A DNA stretch of 64,000 bases from Pelorhabdus rhamnosifermentans (GTDB lineage: Bacteria; Bacillota; Negativicutes; UMGS1260), in contig NZ_JAHGVE010000012.1 of assembly GCF_018835585.1 (NCBI RefSeq), positions 81,210 to 145,209 on the forward strand, given 5' to 3'. Below are positions 19,898-28,358 of this stretch, in pieces. Both the position numbers and the translations under genes were made by a program. Every line of letters starts with the position of its first letter. Position 1 is the first letter of the stretch. Below the pieces are notes generated by a model that worked only from the letters and a program-made list of their open reading frames with translations, had not been told where the DNA came from and did not search any database.

Positions 19898-20242
19898 TCA
19901 CATACTAATATCAATAGAACGACCTCGAACAGGATCACTTGTTGATGCCCGATTTAAAACAACTTCACAATCTTGTTCATCCTTGGTCGTTTCCTGTTTC
20001 ATAGAATTTTGGCTGTCCTTACGTGGCTGCTGCTTATTTTTATCTTGATTTAACGTAATTTTTCCGCCTTCTGCCTGCGGAAGGTGTTGAACCTGATGCT
20101 CACGCTGTTCAACACGTTCTTTCAATTGCTCGCCAAATACCTGCTGATCTGTAAGCACTTGCTGATTAGCCAGTTGCTGTGTCTTACCTACATCTGTTGT
20201 TCGAGGAATAAGGACCTGCATATCCATAGGATGTATATTCAT
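19898..20242 (-). CDS. Hypothetical protein of the fla/che operon
   Basis: A 114-aa polar protein starting MNIHPMDMQVLIPRTTDVGK, with a Gln/Lys/Glu-rich middle (probably helical or disordered) and a C-terminal SDPVRGRSIDISM. There is no signal peptide or membrane helix. I do not recognise it. The start has GGTGGTGA about 7 nt upstream. It sits 24 nt after fapA and 25 nt before the swrB-like gene, so it is in the flagellar operon. The short N-terminal and C-terminal segments look like conserved ends joined by a linker, which could suit an adaptor protein; that is speculation. Confidence 0.6.
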   Translation of the reverse strand: MNIHPMDMQVLIPRTTDVGKTQQLANQQVLTDQQVFGEQLKERVEQREHQVQHLPQAEGGKITLNQDKNKQQPRKDSQNSMKQETTKDEQDCEVVLNRASTSDPVRGRSIDISM

Positions 20243-20266
20243 AGCCGTCACCACCTAAAATAAACT

Positions 20267-21796
20267 TTAGTTATAGGCTCCTACTTTAATTTCACCCTCT
20301 TCTTCGAAAAACGATACATATTTCAACTCTTCCCGAATAGGTTTCATGAGAGAACCCACAACTATTTTTGCTCCCGGAAAAACAACTTCAGAAATCCTTA
20401 TTTTCCCATAACGCATTTCTATCAGCATATCCTCAATTTCTACCATGCGTTTTTTCATTGTTTCTTCTTGTCCCATAAGCTGAAATTGCGCCTTAGTAAG
20501 CTTTAACATCATCTCTCGCTTATCCATCGGCATTGTTTCTGCATTCATGGAACGAAGAATATTCAGACCTTTTTTGGCCTGATCTAAACTTGTTTGTACT
20601 TTGCTTATTTCACGCTTCAATTGCTGCCTTTCTTCACGAAGTAATGGATTTACTCCAACCTCTAAATCCGTATTGCTAGCGAGTTGCGACCCAACAACTT
20701 TGGCACGAATTTCTTCACCTGCAGAAATCATGCCCCCAGCAATGAGCCCTTTTCGTCCCTCTACAAGCACTTTTTTCCCTGCACTGACACGACTATGTAA
20801 AATAACATCACTCACAATTACTTCATTACCCGCAAAAATCGTAGCATTTTCAATAAACTTCGCGACAACATTTTCAACAGCCTTAATATAACCACGGTTC
20901 ATTCCTTGAATACCCATACGAACAATAATATTTTTTCCTTCAACAACTCCACCACTTAAGGTACCATTAATTTCAATGTCTCCTCCTGCCTTAACAGTAA
21001 AACCTGCTTGAACAGAGCCATGAACAATGACACTACCGGGGAAATCAATATTTCCCGTTGAAAGGTCGACATCCCCCTTTATTTCAATAACAGGAATAAC
21101 CTGTACTTTATTATTCTGATAAAGCACCTGTCCCGTAAGACCAGAAAAAATTTTATTTTCTTCAATATAAACATTTTTCCCTGCTGGCAGTATAACATCC
21201 TTGCCAGGTTTGGCGGGAAGTTCATGTCCCAGCACATCCATCCCCGGTGTTCCCGCAGTAGCAGATGTTTTCTCAGCTAATAAATCATCCTGATTGACTG
21301 TTGTAAACAAATTTAGGTTTTTAAAATCAACTGTTCCGTTATCACGCTGAACTGGACGTCCTTTATCATCTCTATTAAAAGTCAAAGTAATAAAAGCATT
21401 TGTCCCATGTTGAGCTTCCGTTCCTCTAGCACATAACGTTTGACTATCCGATCTTTTTACGGCTTGCTCTACGGCATTATGATCAACACCATAAACAACC
21501 CCAGCCGAGGCAATTTTTTCAAAAACTTCATCAATTAATACAGGTCGACATTTTGGCGGCTTTTTTATGGCAAGAACCGCTTCCATGCGATCACGAGAAA
21601 CAAGAATCGTAATTTCCGGATCAGGTGGCACAGGCGGATTTTTGCTATCCTCAGCAGGAGCTTCTGTTGCTTTAGCAGAAACTCCTGCCGTCACTTTCGC
21701 TTCAATACTTCCTGTTGTTTCCTGTACCTGTACAACAGGACTTTCCTTTTGTTGCTCTTTTTCATTCGTATTAACTGAAATCGTTTGATCAGACAT
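20267..21796 (-). CDS. DUF342 family protein, FapA-like
   Basis: A 509-aa DUF342 protein. The N-terminal third has a Pro/Glu-rich linker and an alpha/beta region (VYGVDHNAVEQAVKR, AQHGTNAFITLTF). The middle is a right-handed beta-helix of repeating turns (VIEIKGDVDLSTGNIDFPG, IVHGSVQAGFTVKAGGDIEI, then three or four more). A coiled coil (EERQQLKREISKVQTSLDQA) lies near the C-terminus. DUF342/FapA proteins occur in many Firmicutes and Gram-negatives; a link to polymer or membrane organisation has been suggested but is not settled. Here it lies between sigD and a small hypothetical gene, inside the fla/che operon. AAGGAG precedes the ATG. Confidence 0.85.
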   Translation of the reverse strand: MSDQTISVNTNEKEQQKESPVVQVQETTGSIEAKVTAGVSAKATEAPAEDSKNPPVPPDPEITILVSRDRMEAVLAIKKPPKCRPVLIDEVFEKIASAGVVYGVDHNAVEQAVKRSDSQTLCARGTEAQHGTNAFITLTFNRDDKGRPVQRDNGTVDFKNLNLFTTVNQDDLLAEKTSATAGTPGMDVLGHELPAKPGKDVILPAGKNVYIEENKIFSGLTGQVLYQNNKVQVIPVIEIKGDVDLSTGNIDFPGSVIVHGSVQAGFTVKAGGDIEINGTLSGGVVEGKNIIVRMGIQGMNRGYIKAVENVVAKFIENATIFAGNEVIVSDVILHSRVSAGKKVLVEGRKGLIAGGMISAGEEIRAKVVGSQLASNTDLEVGVNPLLREERQQLKREISKVQTSLDQAKKGLNILRSMNAETMPMDKREMMLKLTKAQFQLMGQEETMKKRMVEIEDMLIEMRYGKIRISEVVFPGAKIVVGSLMKPIREELKYVSFFEEEGEIKVGAYN

Positions 21797-21819
21797 AACC
21801 AAATCTCCTTCCAGACTAA

Positions 21820-22578
21820 CTAAAGTAAACTGGATTTCAAGCCGGATAAGGCTCCACGCATTCGAAAAATAGCTTTCGTATGTAGTTGGGAAATTCGGGC
21901 TTCTGATAAGCTCATAATCATACTGATTTCTTTTAAAGTCAGTTCTTCATAATAATATAAGCTAACGACAAGCCGTTCTTTTTCCGGAAGACGGTCAATA
22001 CTTTTAGCTAATGAAGTCTTTATATCCGCTTCTTCCACTGCCTGCGCAGGATTAAATAGCTTATTTGATGGAGTTTCCGTTTTAATAAAATCTTCCAATG
22101 GAACAGTTGTTGTTGCATGAAGCTGTGCTAAAAGATGATTATACTGATCCATTGATAGACCGAGTTCAGCGATAATTTCCTGATCTGTAGCCGAATGACC
22201 AAGTTTGTTTTCGAGTTTAGCTAAAACTTGTTCATAGTGACGTGCCTTTTGTCTAACAGTCATGGGTATCCAATCTTGTGCACGCAGGGCATCAAGAATA
22301 GCACCGCGAATTCTGACGGCTGCGTAAGTTTCAAACTTCACACCACGCTGAATATCATAGCGTTCAATTGCGTCAATCAAACCAAAAAATCCATTACTCA
22401 TTAAATCATCTTTATCAACATAATGTGGTAACCCAATAGCCAGCCGACTAGCCACTATTTTAACCATTTGCAAATAATGAATAATTAGCTTATCACGTAG
22501 CTCCACTGTTTTGCATTCTTGATACTTATTCCATAATCCAGATATATCCGTGTTAATCATTTCATCTACTAGCGTCAT
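21820..22578 (-). CDS. sigD: Flagellar sigma factor SigD/FliA (sigma-28 family)
   Basis: A 252-aa alternative sigma factor that directs late flagellar and chemotaxis genes. It has region 2 (YVDKDDLMSNGFFGLIDAIERYD, with FETYAAVRIRGAILDALRA), region 3, and region 4 (RLPEKERLVVSLYYYEELTLKE, SEARISQLHTKA). It is clearly of the FliA/SigD/WhiG type. It follows a small membrane protein gene and precedes fapA. The ATG has a purine-rich tract directly upstream with unusually short spacing; an ATG six codons later is an alternative start. Confidence 0.95.
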   Translation of the reverse strand: MTLVDEMINTDISGLWNKYQECKTVELRDKLIIHYLQMVKIVASRLAIGLPHYVDKDDLMSNGFFGLIDAIERYDIQRGVKFETYAAVRIRGAILDALRAQDWIPMTVRQKARHYEQVLAKLENKLGHSATDQEIIAELGLSMDQYNHLLAQLHATTTVPLEDFIKTETPSNKLFNPAQAVEEADIKTSLAKSIDRLPEKERLVVSLYYYEELTLKEISMIMSLSEARISQLHTKAIFRMRGALSGLKSSLL

Positions 22579-22602
22579 GCCCTCCCATCCCTTTCTACCT
22601 CA

Positions 22603-22938
22603 CTATTTTGCAGTTGTAATACGATCTAATTTTTCGGCAGTTAAAGGGCTAAATTGGGCATCTTGCTTTGCTTGTGATCCCTCATCGCTATCGTTGAGAG
22701 GGGTTTGGGAAATATCAGTTTTTTGTCCTTCAGGCTTTTGCTCGATCAGTTTTTGTTCAATATACGGCTGCATAAAATTTGCAGCTATATAGCCGAGCAC
22801 TCCAACAAGGAACATCGATACACCCATCCTATACAAGATCGTCATGAGCCTCGCATGTTCTGCTAGTGCACTGAAAATAGTAAGAACACAGGCTATCATG
22901 GCAAAAGTAAAGGCTATTATGATCTTTATCTTAACCAT
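22603..22938 (-). CDS. Hypothetical membrane protein between cheD and sigD
   Basis: A 111-aa protein with two hydrophobic helices near the N-terminus (about residues 5-25 and 38-56: IAFTFAMIACVLTIFSALA and VSMFLVGVLGYIAANF) and a charged C-terminal tail with Lys, Glu and Gln. I recognise no family. The gene is 14 nt after cheD and 24 nt before sigD, so it is in the operon. Position suggests a role in motility or its regulation, for example as a partner of SigD or the export apparatus, but the sequence gives no direct evidence. Confidence 0.7.
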   Translation of the reverse strand: MVKIKIIIAFTFAMIACVLTIFSALAEHARLMTILYRMGVSMFLVGVLGYIAANFMQPYIEQKLIEQKPEGQKTDISQTPLNDSDEGSQAKQDAQFSPLTAEKLDRITTAK

Positions 22939-22952
22939 CCCCTGTCCCCTTT

Positions 22953-23438
22953 CTATAGTTCTTTTTCACCTTTATCAATTGTTTTGATACGATATAAACC
23001 AGACTCTAATTTTAATTCAACCGTTCGGCCGTAATTACCTCCCGTATCTTCAGCAAGTAACTGCAGACCTAATTTTTTTAAGACATTTTTGACGGATTCA
23101 GCATTACGTTCACCCACTCGCATAATATCCGTTGCATTTGCAAATTTAAACATTTGAGCACCGCCGGCAATTTTTGCCGTTATCCTAGTTCGAACAGCAC
23201 CCGCGCGAAGCATATCATCAAGCATTTTTGGAATAGCTGTATCAGCAAATTTCGCAGGATTTTCTGCCGAACGAGCCTGTGTACTATCTGGCAACATAAT
23301 GTGAGCTAATCCGCCCACTTTCGTTACAGGATCAAACAAAGCAATCCCAACACACGATCCCAGTCCATAGCTGATAATACTTGCCGGATTGCTACCAATT
23401 TTGTAATCAGCCATTCCGACCTTAATTAATTCAGCCAT
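22953..23438 (-). CDS. cheD: Chemoreceptor glutamine deamidase CheD
   Basis: Deamidates specific Gln residues of chemoreceptors and binds CheC in the Bacillus-type adaptation system. The 161-aa product has the active Cys in YGLGSCVGIALFD, the catalytic His in GGLAHIMLPDS, and the conserved AKIAGGAQMF. It overlaps cheC by one base. In this scheme CheD acts on the receptors and CheC-CheD binding feeds CheY-P level back to receptor sensitivity. Confidence 0.95.
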   Translation of the reverse strand: MAELIKVGMADYKIGSNPASIISYGLGSCVGIALFDPVTKVGGLAHIMLPDSTQARSAENPAKFADTAIPKMLDDMLRAGAVRTRITAKIAGGAQMFKFANATDIMRVGERNAESVKNVLKKLGLQLLAEDTGGNYGRTVELKLESGLYRIKTIDKGEKEL

Positions 23439-24058
23439 TATTCTTTCACCCCTATTGCTGAAAGAATGATACTTAAAGATCCTGGATCAGGAATTAAGAA
23501 AAAATGGCCTTTAACACCCTCAAATTCGGTAGTAAATTCCGTCTCAATAACAAGGGCATGGTCCCCCATTGTACCAATCTGACTTAAGATAACACTTAAA
23601 ATAGCACCTGCCATATCCATTGCTAACGCTGGGATTGAGGGCAAAAGTGTCAATTTTGTAAAAAAAGACAGAGAATTAAGATAAGCACCTGCTAATATAT
23701 TACCAATCTCCATCAATGCTGACTCATCCATCGAATTTAGAGAAGTCGTAAAACCTTGTTCCCGCCCCATCAGCATATCAACAAGATAGAAGGCACTCTC
23801 ACGAGGCATTAAAAATAGGATACTGCCTGGCGCCGGACCATAAACCCGTAAATACACACCAGCAACCATGGCATCAGGTCCTCCTACTACATCTGGAACA
23901 TCGCCTAAAGGTAAAATAGAAACTTTCGGAACAGTCATATCAATCTTTCGATTAATAATCTGTGATAAGGCTGTAGCAGCATTGCCAGCTCCAACATTGC
24001 CTATTTCACGTAATGCATCCAATTGTAGTACTGAAAGATTTAATATTTCTTCACACAA
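23438..24058 (-). CDS. cheC: CheY-P phosphatase CheC
   Basis: Dephosphorylates CheY-P and partners with CheD. The 206-aa product has two copies of the phosphatase motif, DALREIGNVGAGNAATALSQ and ESALMEIGNILAGAYLNSL, both with the key Glu and Asn intact, so two active sites are expected. The start appears to be TTG (GGGGTG seven nt upstream). It stands between cheW and cheD as in other Firmicutes. FliY upstream in the operon carries a related CheC-like domain. Confidence 0.95.
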   Translation of the reverse strand: MCEEILNLSVLQLDALREIGNVGAGNAATALSQIINRKIDMTVPKVSILPLGDVPDVVGGPDAMVAGVYLRVYGPAPGSILFLMPRESAFYLVDMLMGREQGFTTSLNSMDESALMEIGNILAGAYLNSLSFFTKLTLLPSIPALAMDMAGAILSVILSQIGTMGDHALVIETEFTTEFEGVKGHFFLIPDPGSLSIILSAIGVKE

Positions 24059-24089
24059 ACGTTTTCACCCCATTGCATCCGGTATTTCA

Positions 24090-24557
24090 TCAACCGACTT
24101 TTGCTGTTTCTTGGTTAATGCCAATAATGGCTTCTAAATTTAGTAAAATAAGCAGACGATTTTCCAACTTTCCTACACCATCTAAATAATTAGCTGCAAC
24201 ACTCGTAACAACGGTTTGAGAATTTTCAATATTTTCCTGAGCAATTGTCATGACTTCGGATACGGCGTCAACAATAAGTCCAACACTTAAATCATCTACC
24301 TTAACAATCACAATCCTTGTATCATCTGTTATTTCATTCGACTCTAACCCCAGGCGTTTCTTTAAATCCAATACAGGCAATACACTCCCGCGCAAATTCA
24401 TTACACCACGAATATAATCAGGTGTATAGGGCACACGAGTAATATCGGTCATCCGTTTAATTTCCTGAACCTGAAGAATACTAATACCATATTCTTCACG
24501 ACCAAGTTTGAAAGCCACTAATTGAATTTCCGTTTGAGTCCTAATTTCTTCTTCCAT
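24090..24557 (-). CDS. cheW: Chemotaxis coupling protein CheW
   Basis: A 155-aa SH3-like adaptor joining chemoreceptors to CheA. It shows VAFKLGREEYGISILQVQEI, the RGVMNLRGSVLPVLDL motif, VGLIVDAVSEV and a C-terminal LLNLEAIIG. The site GGAGGG lies upstream of the ATG. It follows cheA by 15 nt, a common coupling that keeps CheA and CheW levels matched. Confidence 0.96.
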   Translation of the reverse strand: MEEEIRTQTEIQLVAFKLGREEYGISILQVQEIKRMTDITRVPYTPDYIRGVMNLRGSVLPVLDLKKRLGLESNEITDDTRIVIVKVDDLSVGLIVDAVSEVMTIAQENIENSQTVVTSVAANYLDGVGKLENRLLILLNLEAIIGINQETAKVG

Positions 24558-24572
24558 ATCGAATTCCCTCCT

Positions 24573-26609
24573 TTATTGCATTAATGAACCTACATCTAAA
24601 ATAAGCGCAACTTGACCATTTCCAAGTATCGTAGCACCTGCAATCACTTTAATGCCTGCCAATAGCTTACCAAGAGACTTAATGACAATCTCTTGTTGTC
24701 CAATAAGCGTATCCACAATAATACCAGCACGATGATCACCCATATGGACAATCACGACAAATAATTCCTCAGGCTCTTCTGTATTCGCCTTTTCGGGTAT
24801 GGCAAGCACTTTACCTAGACGAACAATGGGTATAATTTGGCCACGCAGTAAAATAACCTCTTGATTCTGAATGGTCTTAATGTCACCTGGTGTAATATTA
24901 ATAGTACTATCAATCGAGCCTAAGGGAATAGCATAAATTTCATCACAGATATTAACAAGTAATGCCTGAATAATAGCAAGAGTCAATGGCAAACGAATCT
25001 TAAATATACTCCCTTCATTCACCTTGGTCTCGACATCTACTCTGCCGCCTAAAGACTCAATTTTTGTTTTGACGACATCCATACCAACACCACGTCCAGA
25101 AACATCTGTAACGACTTTTGAAGTTGAAAAGCCCGGATAAAATACCATACGAACAGCCTCATTCGCGTCCATTTTATCGGCTTCAGCTTGAGTAATCAAA
25201 CCCTTTTCCACACACTTCGCTTTAATAATCTCAGGATTAATGCCCTTCCCATCATCTGTTACCATAATAATCACGTTATTTCCCTCATGACGGGCAATGA
25301 GCCGCACTTCACCAACAGGATCCTTACCATTTGCTTGACGCTCTTCAGGATGCTCCACACCATGATCGATGGCATTACGCAATAAATGAACGAGGGGATC
25401 GCCAATTTCATCAATGACTGTACGATCTAACTCTGTTTCCTCGCCCTGAATAATTAAATTAATTTCTTTATTTAATTCATGTGATAGATCCCGTACCATG
25501 CGGGGAAAACGATTAAAGACTTGTCCAACTGGAACCATACGAACTTTCATCACAACATTTTGTAAATCCGTTGTTACGCGATCCATTTGTTCCATCGTCT
25601 CAACTAAATCAGTTAATTTATGTGTTAGACCAATTTGTTCTAAGCGTGTTTTATTAATAACAAGTTCACCAACAAGATTGAGCAAACTATCTAATTTATC
25701 AATATCGACACGTACAGACTGACCACTTTTTATTTTTTTCTCAACATGATGCTCAACTAACTTATCAGGTTTTCCGGCGGGTGTTACTTCTTTCTTGGGA
25801 TTAGGCTGATCTGTTTTTTGCTCAGCAACGGGTACTTTACAAGGAATTACTGTTACTGCTTCAATTTCGGATATATTCATGATGGTCTGTTGGACTTTAT
25901 CTTCTTCTGCTGATGTCACTAAGAAAACTTGAAAAGAAAATTCAAAGTTTTCCTGTTCCAGATCTTCCGCAGCAGGAATGGATTTAAAAACCTCGCCAAG
26001 CTCTTCTAGGGCGCTCATAACCATATAGGCCCGTGCTGATTTCAAAACACAATTTTCACGCAACTCAACCTTTACTTCAAAAGCAAGTAACCCTTGATCA
26101 TGTGCAGCCTTTACCACCTGAATCTCTGTATCACTTAGCTCAACTTGAGAACACGATTCCGGACTTTGATCCTGAGCCGCCGCTGTATTTTCATGAGTAG
26201 ATTGGGGAGTAGCCGTAACAGCAGCCCCGCCATTATTTGCAACTTGACGAAGTTTCTCAACAAGTGGATTAACATCAATGGTAAGCTCAGTTTCATTCGC
26301 TACACTTTCGACAAGTTGCTCTAAAGTATCAACACATTTAAACAATAAATCAATAATATTAGGATCCGCTTTTAATACTGATTTACGCAATAAATCAAGC
26401 ACATTTTCCATCTCGTGCGTCAGTTCAGCAATCTGGGTAAACCCCATTGTTGCAGACATCCCCTTGATTGTATGGGCACTACGAAAAATTTCATCAAGCA
26501 CAGCTAATGCACTCGGATCGCTTTCAAGTTCTAGGAGACTTTGGTTAAGACTCTGCAGATGTTCACGGGATTCTTCTAAAAACATCCCCATATATTGGTT
26601 CATATCCAT
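24573..26609 (-). CDS. cheA: Chemotaxis histidine kinase CheA
   Basis: A 678-aa kinase that phosphorylates CheY and CheB in response to receptors. P1 HPt domain with the phosphorylated His46 in RSAHTIKGMSATMGF; a P2 region; dimerisation domain (VRVDIDKLDSLLNLVGELVI); HATPase with N box LRNAIDHGVEHPEER, G1 VTDDGKGIN and G2 GRGVGMDVVK; C-terminal CheW-like P5 (PLGSIDSTI). The ATG follows GGAGGTG. It is downstream of cheB by 15 nt. All catalytic elements are intact. Confidence 0.97.
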   Translation of the reverse strand: MDMNQYMGMFLEESREHLQSLNQSLLELESDPSALAVLDEIFRSAHTIKGMSATMGFTQIAELTHEMENVLDLLRKSVLKADPNIIDLLFKCVDTLEQLVESVANETELTIDVNPLVEKLRQVANNGGAAVTATPQSTHENTAAAQDQSPESCSQVELSDTEIQVVKAAHDQGLLAFEVKVELRENCVLKSARAYMVMSALEELGEVFKSIPAAEDLEQENFEFSFQVFLVTSAEEDKVQQTIMNISEIEAVTVIPCKVPVAEQKTDQPNPKKEVTPAGKPDKLVEHHVEKKIKSGQSVRVDIDKLDSLLNLVGELVINKTRLEQIGLTHKLTDLVETMEQMDRVTTDLQNVVMKVRMVPVGQVFNRFPRMVRDLSHELNKEINLIIQGEETELDRTVIDEIGDPLVHLLRNAIDHGVEHPEERQANGKDPVGEVRLIARHEGNNVIIMVTDDGKGINPEIIKAKCVEKGLITQAEADKMDANEAVRMVFYPGFSTSKVVTDVSGRGVGMDVVKTKIESLGGRVDVETKVNEGSIFKIRLPLTLAIIQALLVNICDEIYAIPLGSIDSTINITPGDIKTIQNQEVILLRGQIIPIVRLGKVLAIPEKANTEEPEELFVVIVHMGDHRAGIIVDTLIGQQEIVIKSLGKLLAGIKVIAGATILGNGQVALILDVGSLMQ

Positions 26610-26624
26610 CTTCTACACCTCCGG

Positions 26625-27668
26625 TTATTTTGTTACTGATTTAACGATTTGATCAGCAATCGCTTGTAAGGGTACGACATGATCAATAACACCTAATTCA
26701 ACAGCAGCTTTCGGCATACCATAAACAACTGCTGTACTTTGATCTTCAGCAATCGTAATGCCATTATACTTTTTGATGGCAGAAATACCGATAGAACCAT
26801 CACGTCCCATGCCTGTTAAGATGACGCCAACAGCTTTTTGCTTGTAAAGATTTGCAACACTTTCCATCATAGGATCGACAGCAGGTCGAAGACCACCAAT
26901 AGGTGGGTTCTGGTTGAGTTTTACGATTGTTTTATTTTGTTGTCTTTCTAGCGTCATATGAAAATTGCCTGGTGCAATCAGCACTAACCCATGACGTACA
27001 ACGTCATTATTTTCTGCTTCCTTGACAGTTAAAGCGGATAAGGAATTCAGACGTTCAGCTAGTGAGCGCGTAAATCCAGGCGGCATATGTTGAACTATAA
27101 CAATTCCACTTGAGAGTGAACCTGGCAAGCGCGTTAATACTTCCTGTAAAGCCCTGGGTCCGCCAGTCGATGTACCAATAGCAACAATTTTTTCATCAAT
27201 GGCATTTGTCCTAGATGAAAGTAAAACCTTACTTTCCTGTTGCGATGATATGAGGCGCTTTTTCAACTGCACAACATTTGCCTTCACAGCTGCCCGACAT
27301 TTATCAAGCATCTCAGACTGAATACCTGAAATACTTGAAACAGGGCCAACTGTCTTGGTAATAAAATCAACAGCCCCTAATTGAAGAGCGCGAATAGTGG
27401 ACTCAGCACCCGCATGAGTCAAACTGCTAATCATCACGACGGGAACCGGCGTATCCTGCATAATTTTCTCTAAAGCCTCTAAACCGTCCATACTAGGCAT
27501 CTCAACATCCATTGTAACTAAATCGGGTTTTAATCTTTTCACTTTATCGATAGCATCCTTTCCATTGCGTGCTGTATCGATAACAGTAAAGTCAGACTGC
27601 CCGACAAATTGATCCGTTAACAATTTGCGCATAAAAGCTGAATCATCCACAATTAATACCCTTATCAT
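26625..27668 (-). CDS. cheB: Chemotaxis response regulator protein-glutamate methylesterase CheB
   Basis: A 347-aa two-domain enzyme that removes methyl groups from chemoreceptors. The N-terminal receiver has VLIVDDSAFMR and Asp54 in VTMDVEMPSMDG. The C-terminal esterase has the catalytic Ser in AIGTSTGGPRAL, the His in VQHMPPGFT and the Asp in TGMGRDGSIG. It follows the ycgR gene and precedes cheA. The matching methyltransferase CheR is not in this window. Confidence 0.96.
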   Translation of the reverse strand: MIRVLIVDDSAFMRKLLTDQFVGQSDFTVIDTARNGKDAIDKVKRLKPDLVTMDVEMPSMDGLEALEKIMQDTPVPVVMISSLTHAGAESTIRALQLGAVDFITKTVGPVSSISGIQSEMLDKCRAAVKANVVQLKKRLISSQQESKVLLSSRTNAIDEKIVAIGTSTGGPRALQEVLTRLPGSLSSGIVIVQHMPPGFTRSLAERLNSLSALTVKEAENNDVVRHGLVLIAPGNFHMTLERQQNKTIVKLNQNPPIGGLRPAVDPMMESVANLYKQKAVGVILTGMGRDGSIGISAIKKYNGITIAEDQSTAVVYGMPKAAVELGVIDHVVPLQAIADQIVKSVTK

Positions 27669-27685
27669 TATTATCCCACCATTTG

Positions 27686-28333
27686 TTAAAATCCTTTGGA
27701 CTTACGTTCCACTTGTTTTTTAAAAATAAATTTAATTATTTTACTGCGTTCCCGCTCAATTAAATCAAGAAACTGGATACTAATTAAATAGAACTCCAAA
27801 TCAGAAGGTCGTTTTTCTAAACGAACAACAATACCAGAACTACAAATATTAACCTGTTCACCTAAGTTAATCGCTAACTCTACTTTTGTATCGATGGGAA
27901 TGGGAGTATTAGATAGGATGGAAAGACCACCGCCACTAATATCATGAGTAACAACATCTTGCACTACTTCATTCTCAATGTCATCCGCTAATATTTTTAG
28001 TGACAGCGGTAAATTAACAGCTAACCTAACAAAAGACCGTAGCTGAACTCTCTTTATATCTACCGGCAATGTAGTAATCCAAATGGGAATGGGCCTAATT
28101 TTTTTAGCCTTATAGACACTTTTAAACTGATAACGACCATTGTCCTTAACAAAGCTACCATAAAATGGTGTATCAGGAGACAAAATAACCGGTACAGAAT
28201 GATCCATCGGCATTGCAAGCATCATAAAATTTTCATTGATTTCTTCGACGCGACTATGGTAATAATTATTCTGTTCGTTACCTACAACAATAATATCTAT
28301 GCGTTGATTAACTTGAATAATTTCAGAACTAAT
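27686..28333 (-). CDS. YcgR-type PilZ flagellar brake protein, apparent ATT start
   Basis: c-di-GMP-binding flagellar brake with an N-terminal YcgR domain and a C-terminal PilZ domain. The PilZ motif appears as QLRSFVRLAVNLPL and DISGGGLSI. From the first ATG (28225) the protein is only 179 aa and lacks the start of the YcgR domain. Upstream the frame stays open for 36 codons (SSEIIQVNQRIDIIVVGNE, then YYHSRVEEINENF), exactly the missing part. A perfect AGGAGG at 28341-28346 lies 7 nt before an ATT codon at 28333, and no ATG, GTG or TTG occurs in frame there. With the ATT start the product is 215 aa, close to B. subtilis YpfA. It lies between flhG and cheB. Confidence 0.85.
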   Translation of the reverse strand: MSSEIIQVNQRIDIIVVGNEQNNYYHSRVEEINENFMMLAMPMDHSVPVILSPDTPFYGSFVKDNGRYQFKSVYKAKKIRPIPIWITTLPVDIKRVQLRSFVRLAVNLPLSLKILADDIENEVVQDVVTHDISGGGLSILSNTPIPIDTKVELAINLGEQVNICSSGIVVRLEKRPSDLEFYLISIQFLDLIERERSKIIKFIFKKQVERKSKGF

Positions 28334-28358
28334 ATTAATTCCTCCTCTGTCTAAAATA

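Noticed and set aside
24090..24557. CheW as a CheV (with receiver domain)
   Set aside because: The protein is 155 aa and ends after the CheW domain; no receiver Asp motif follows.
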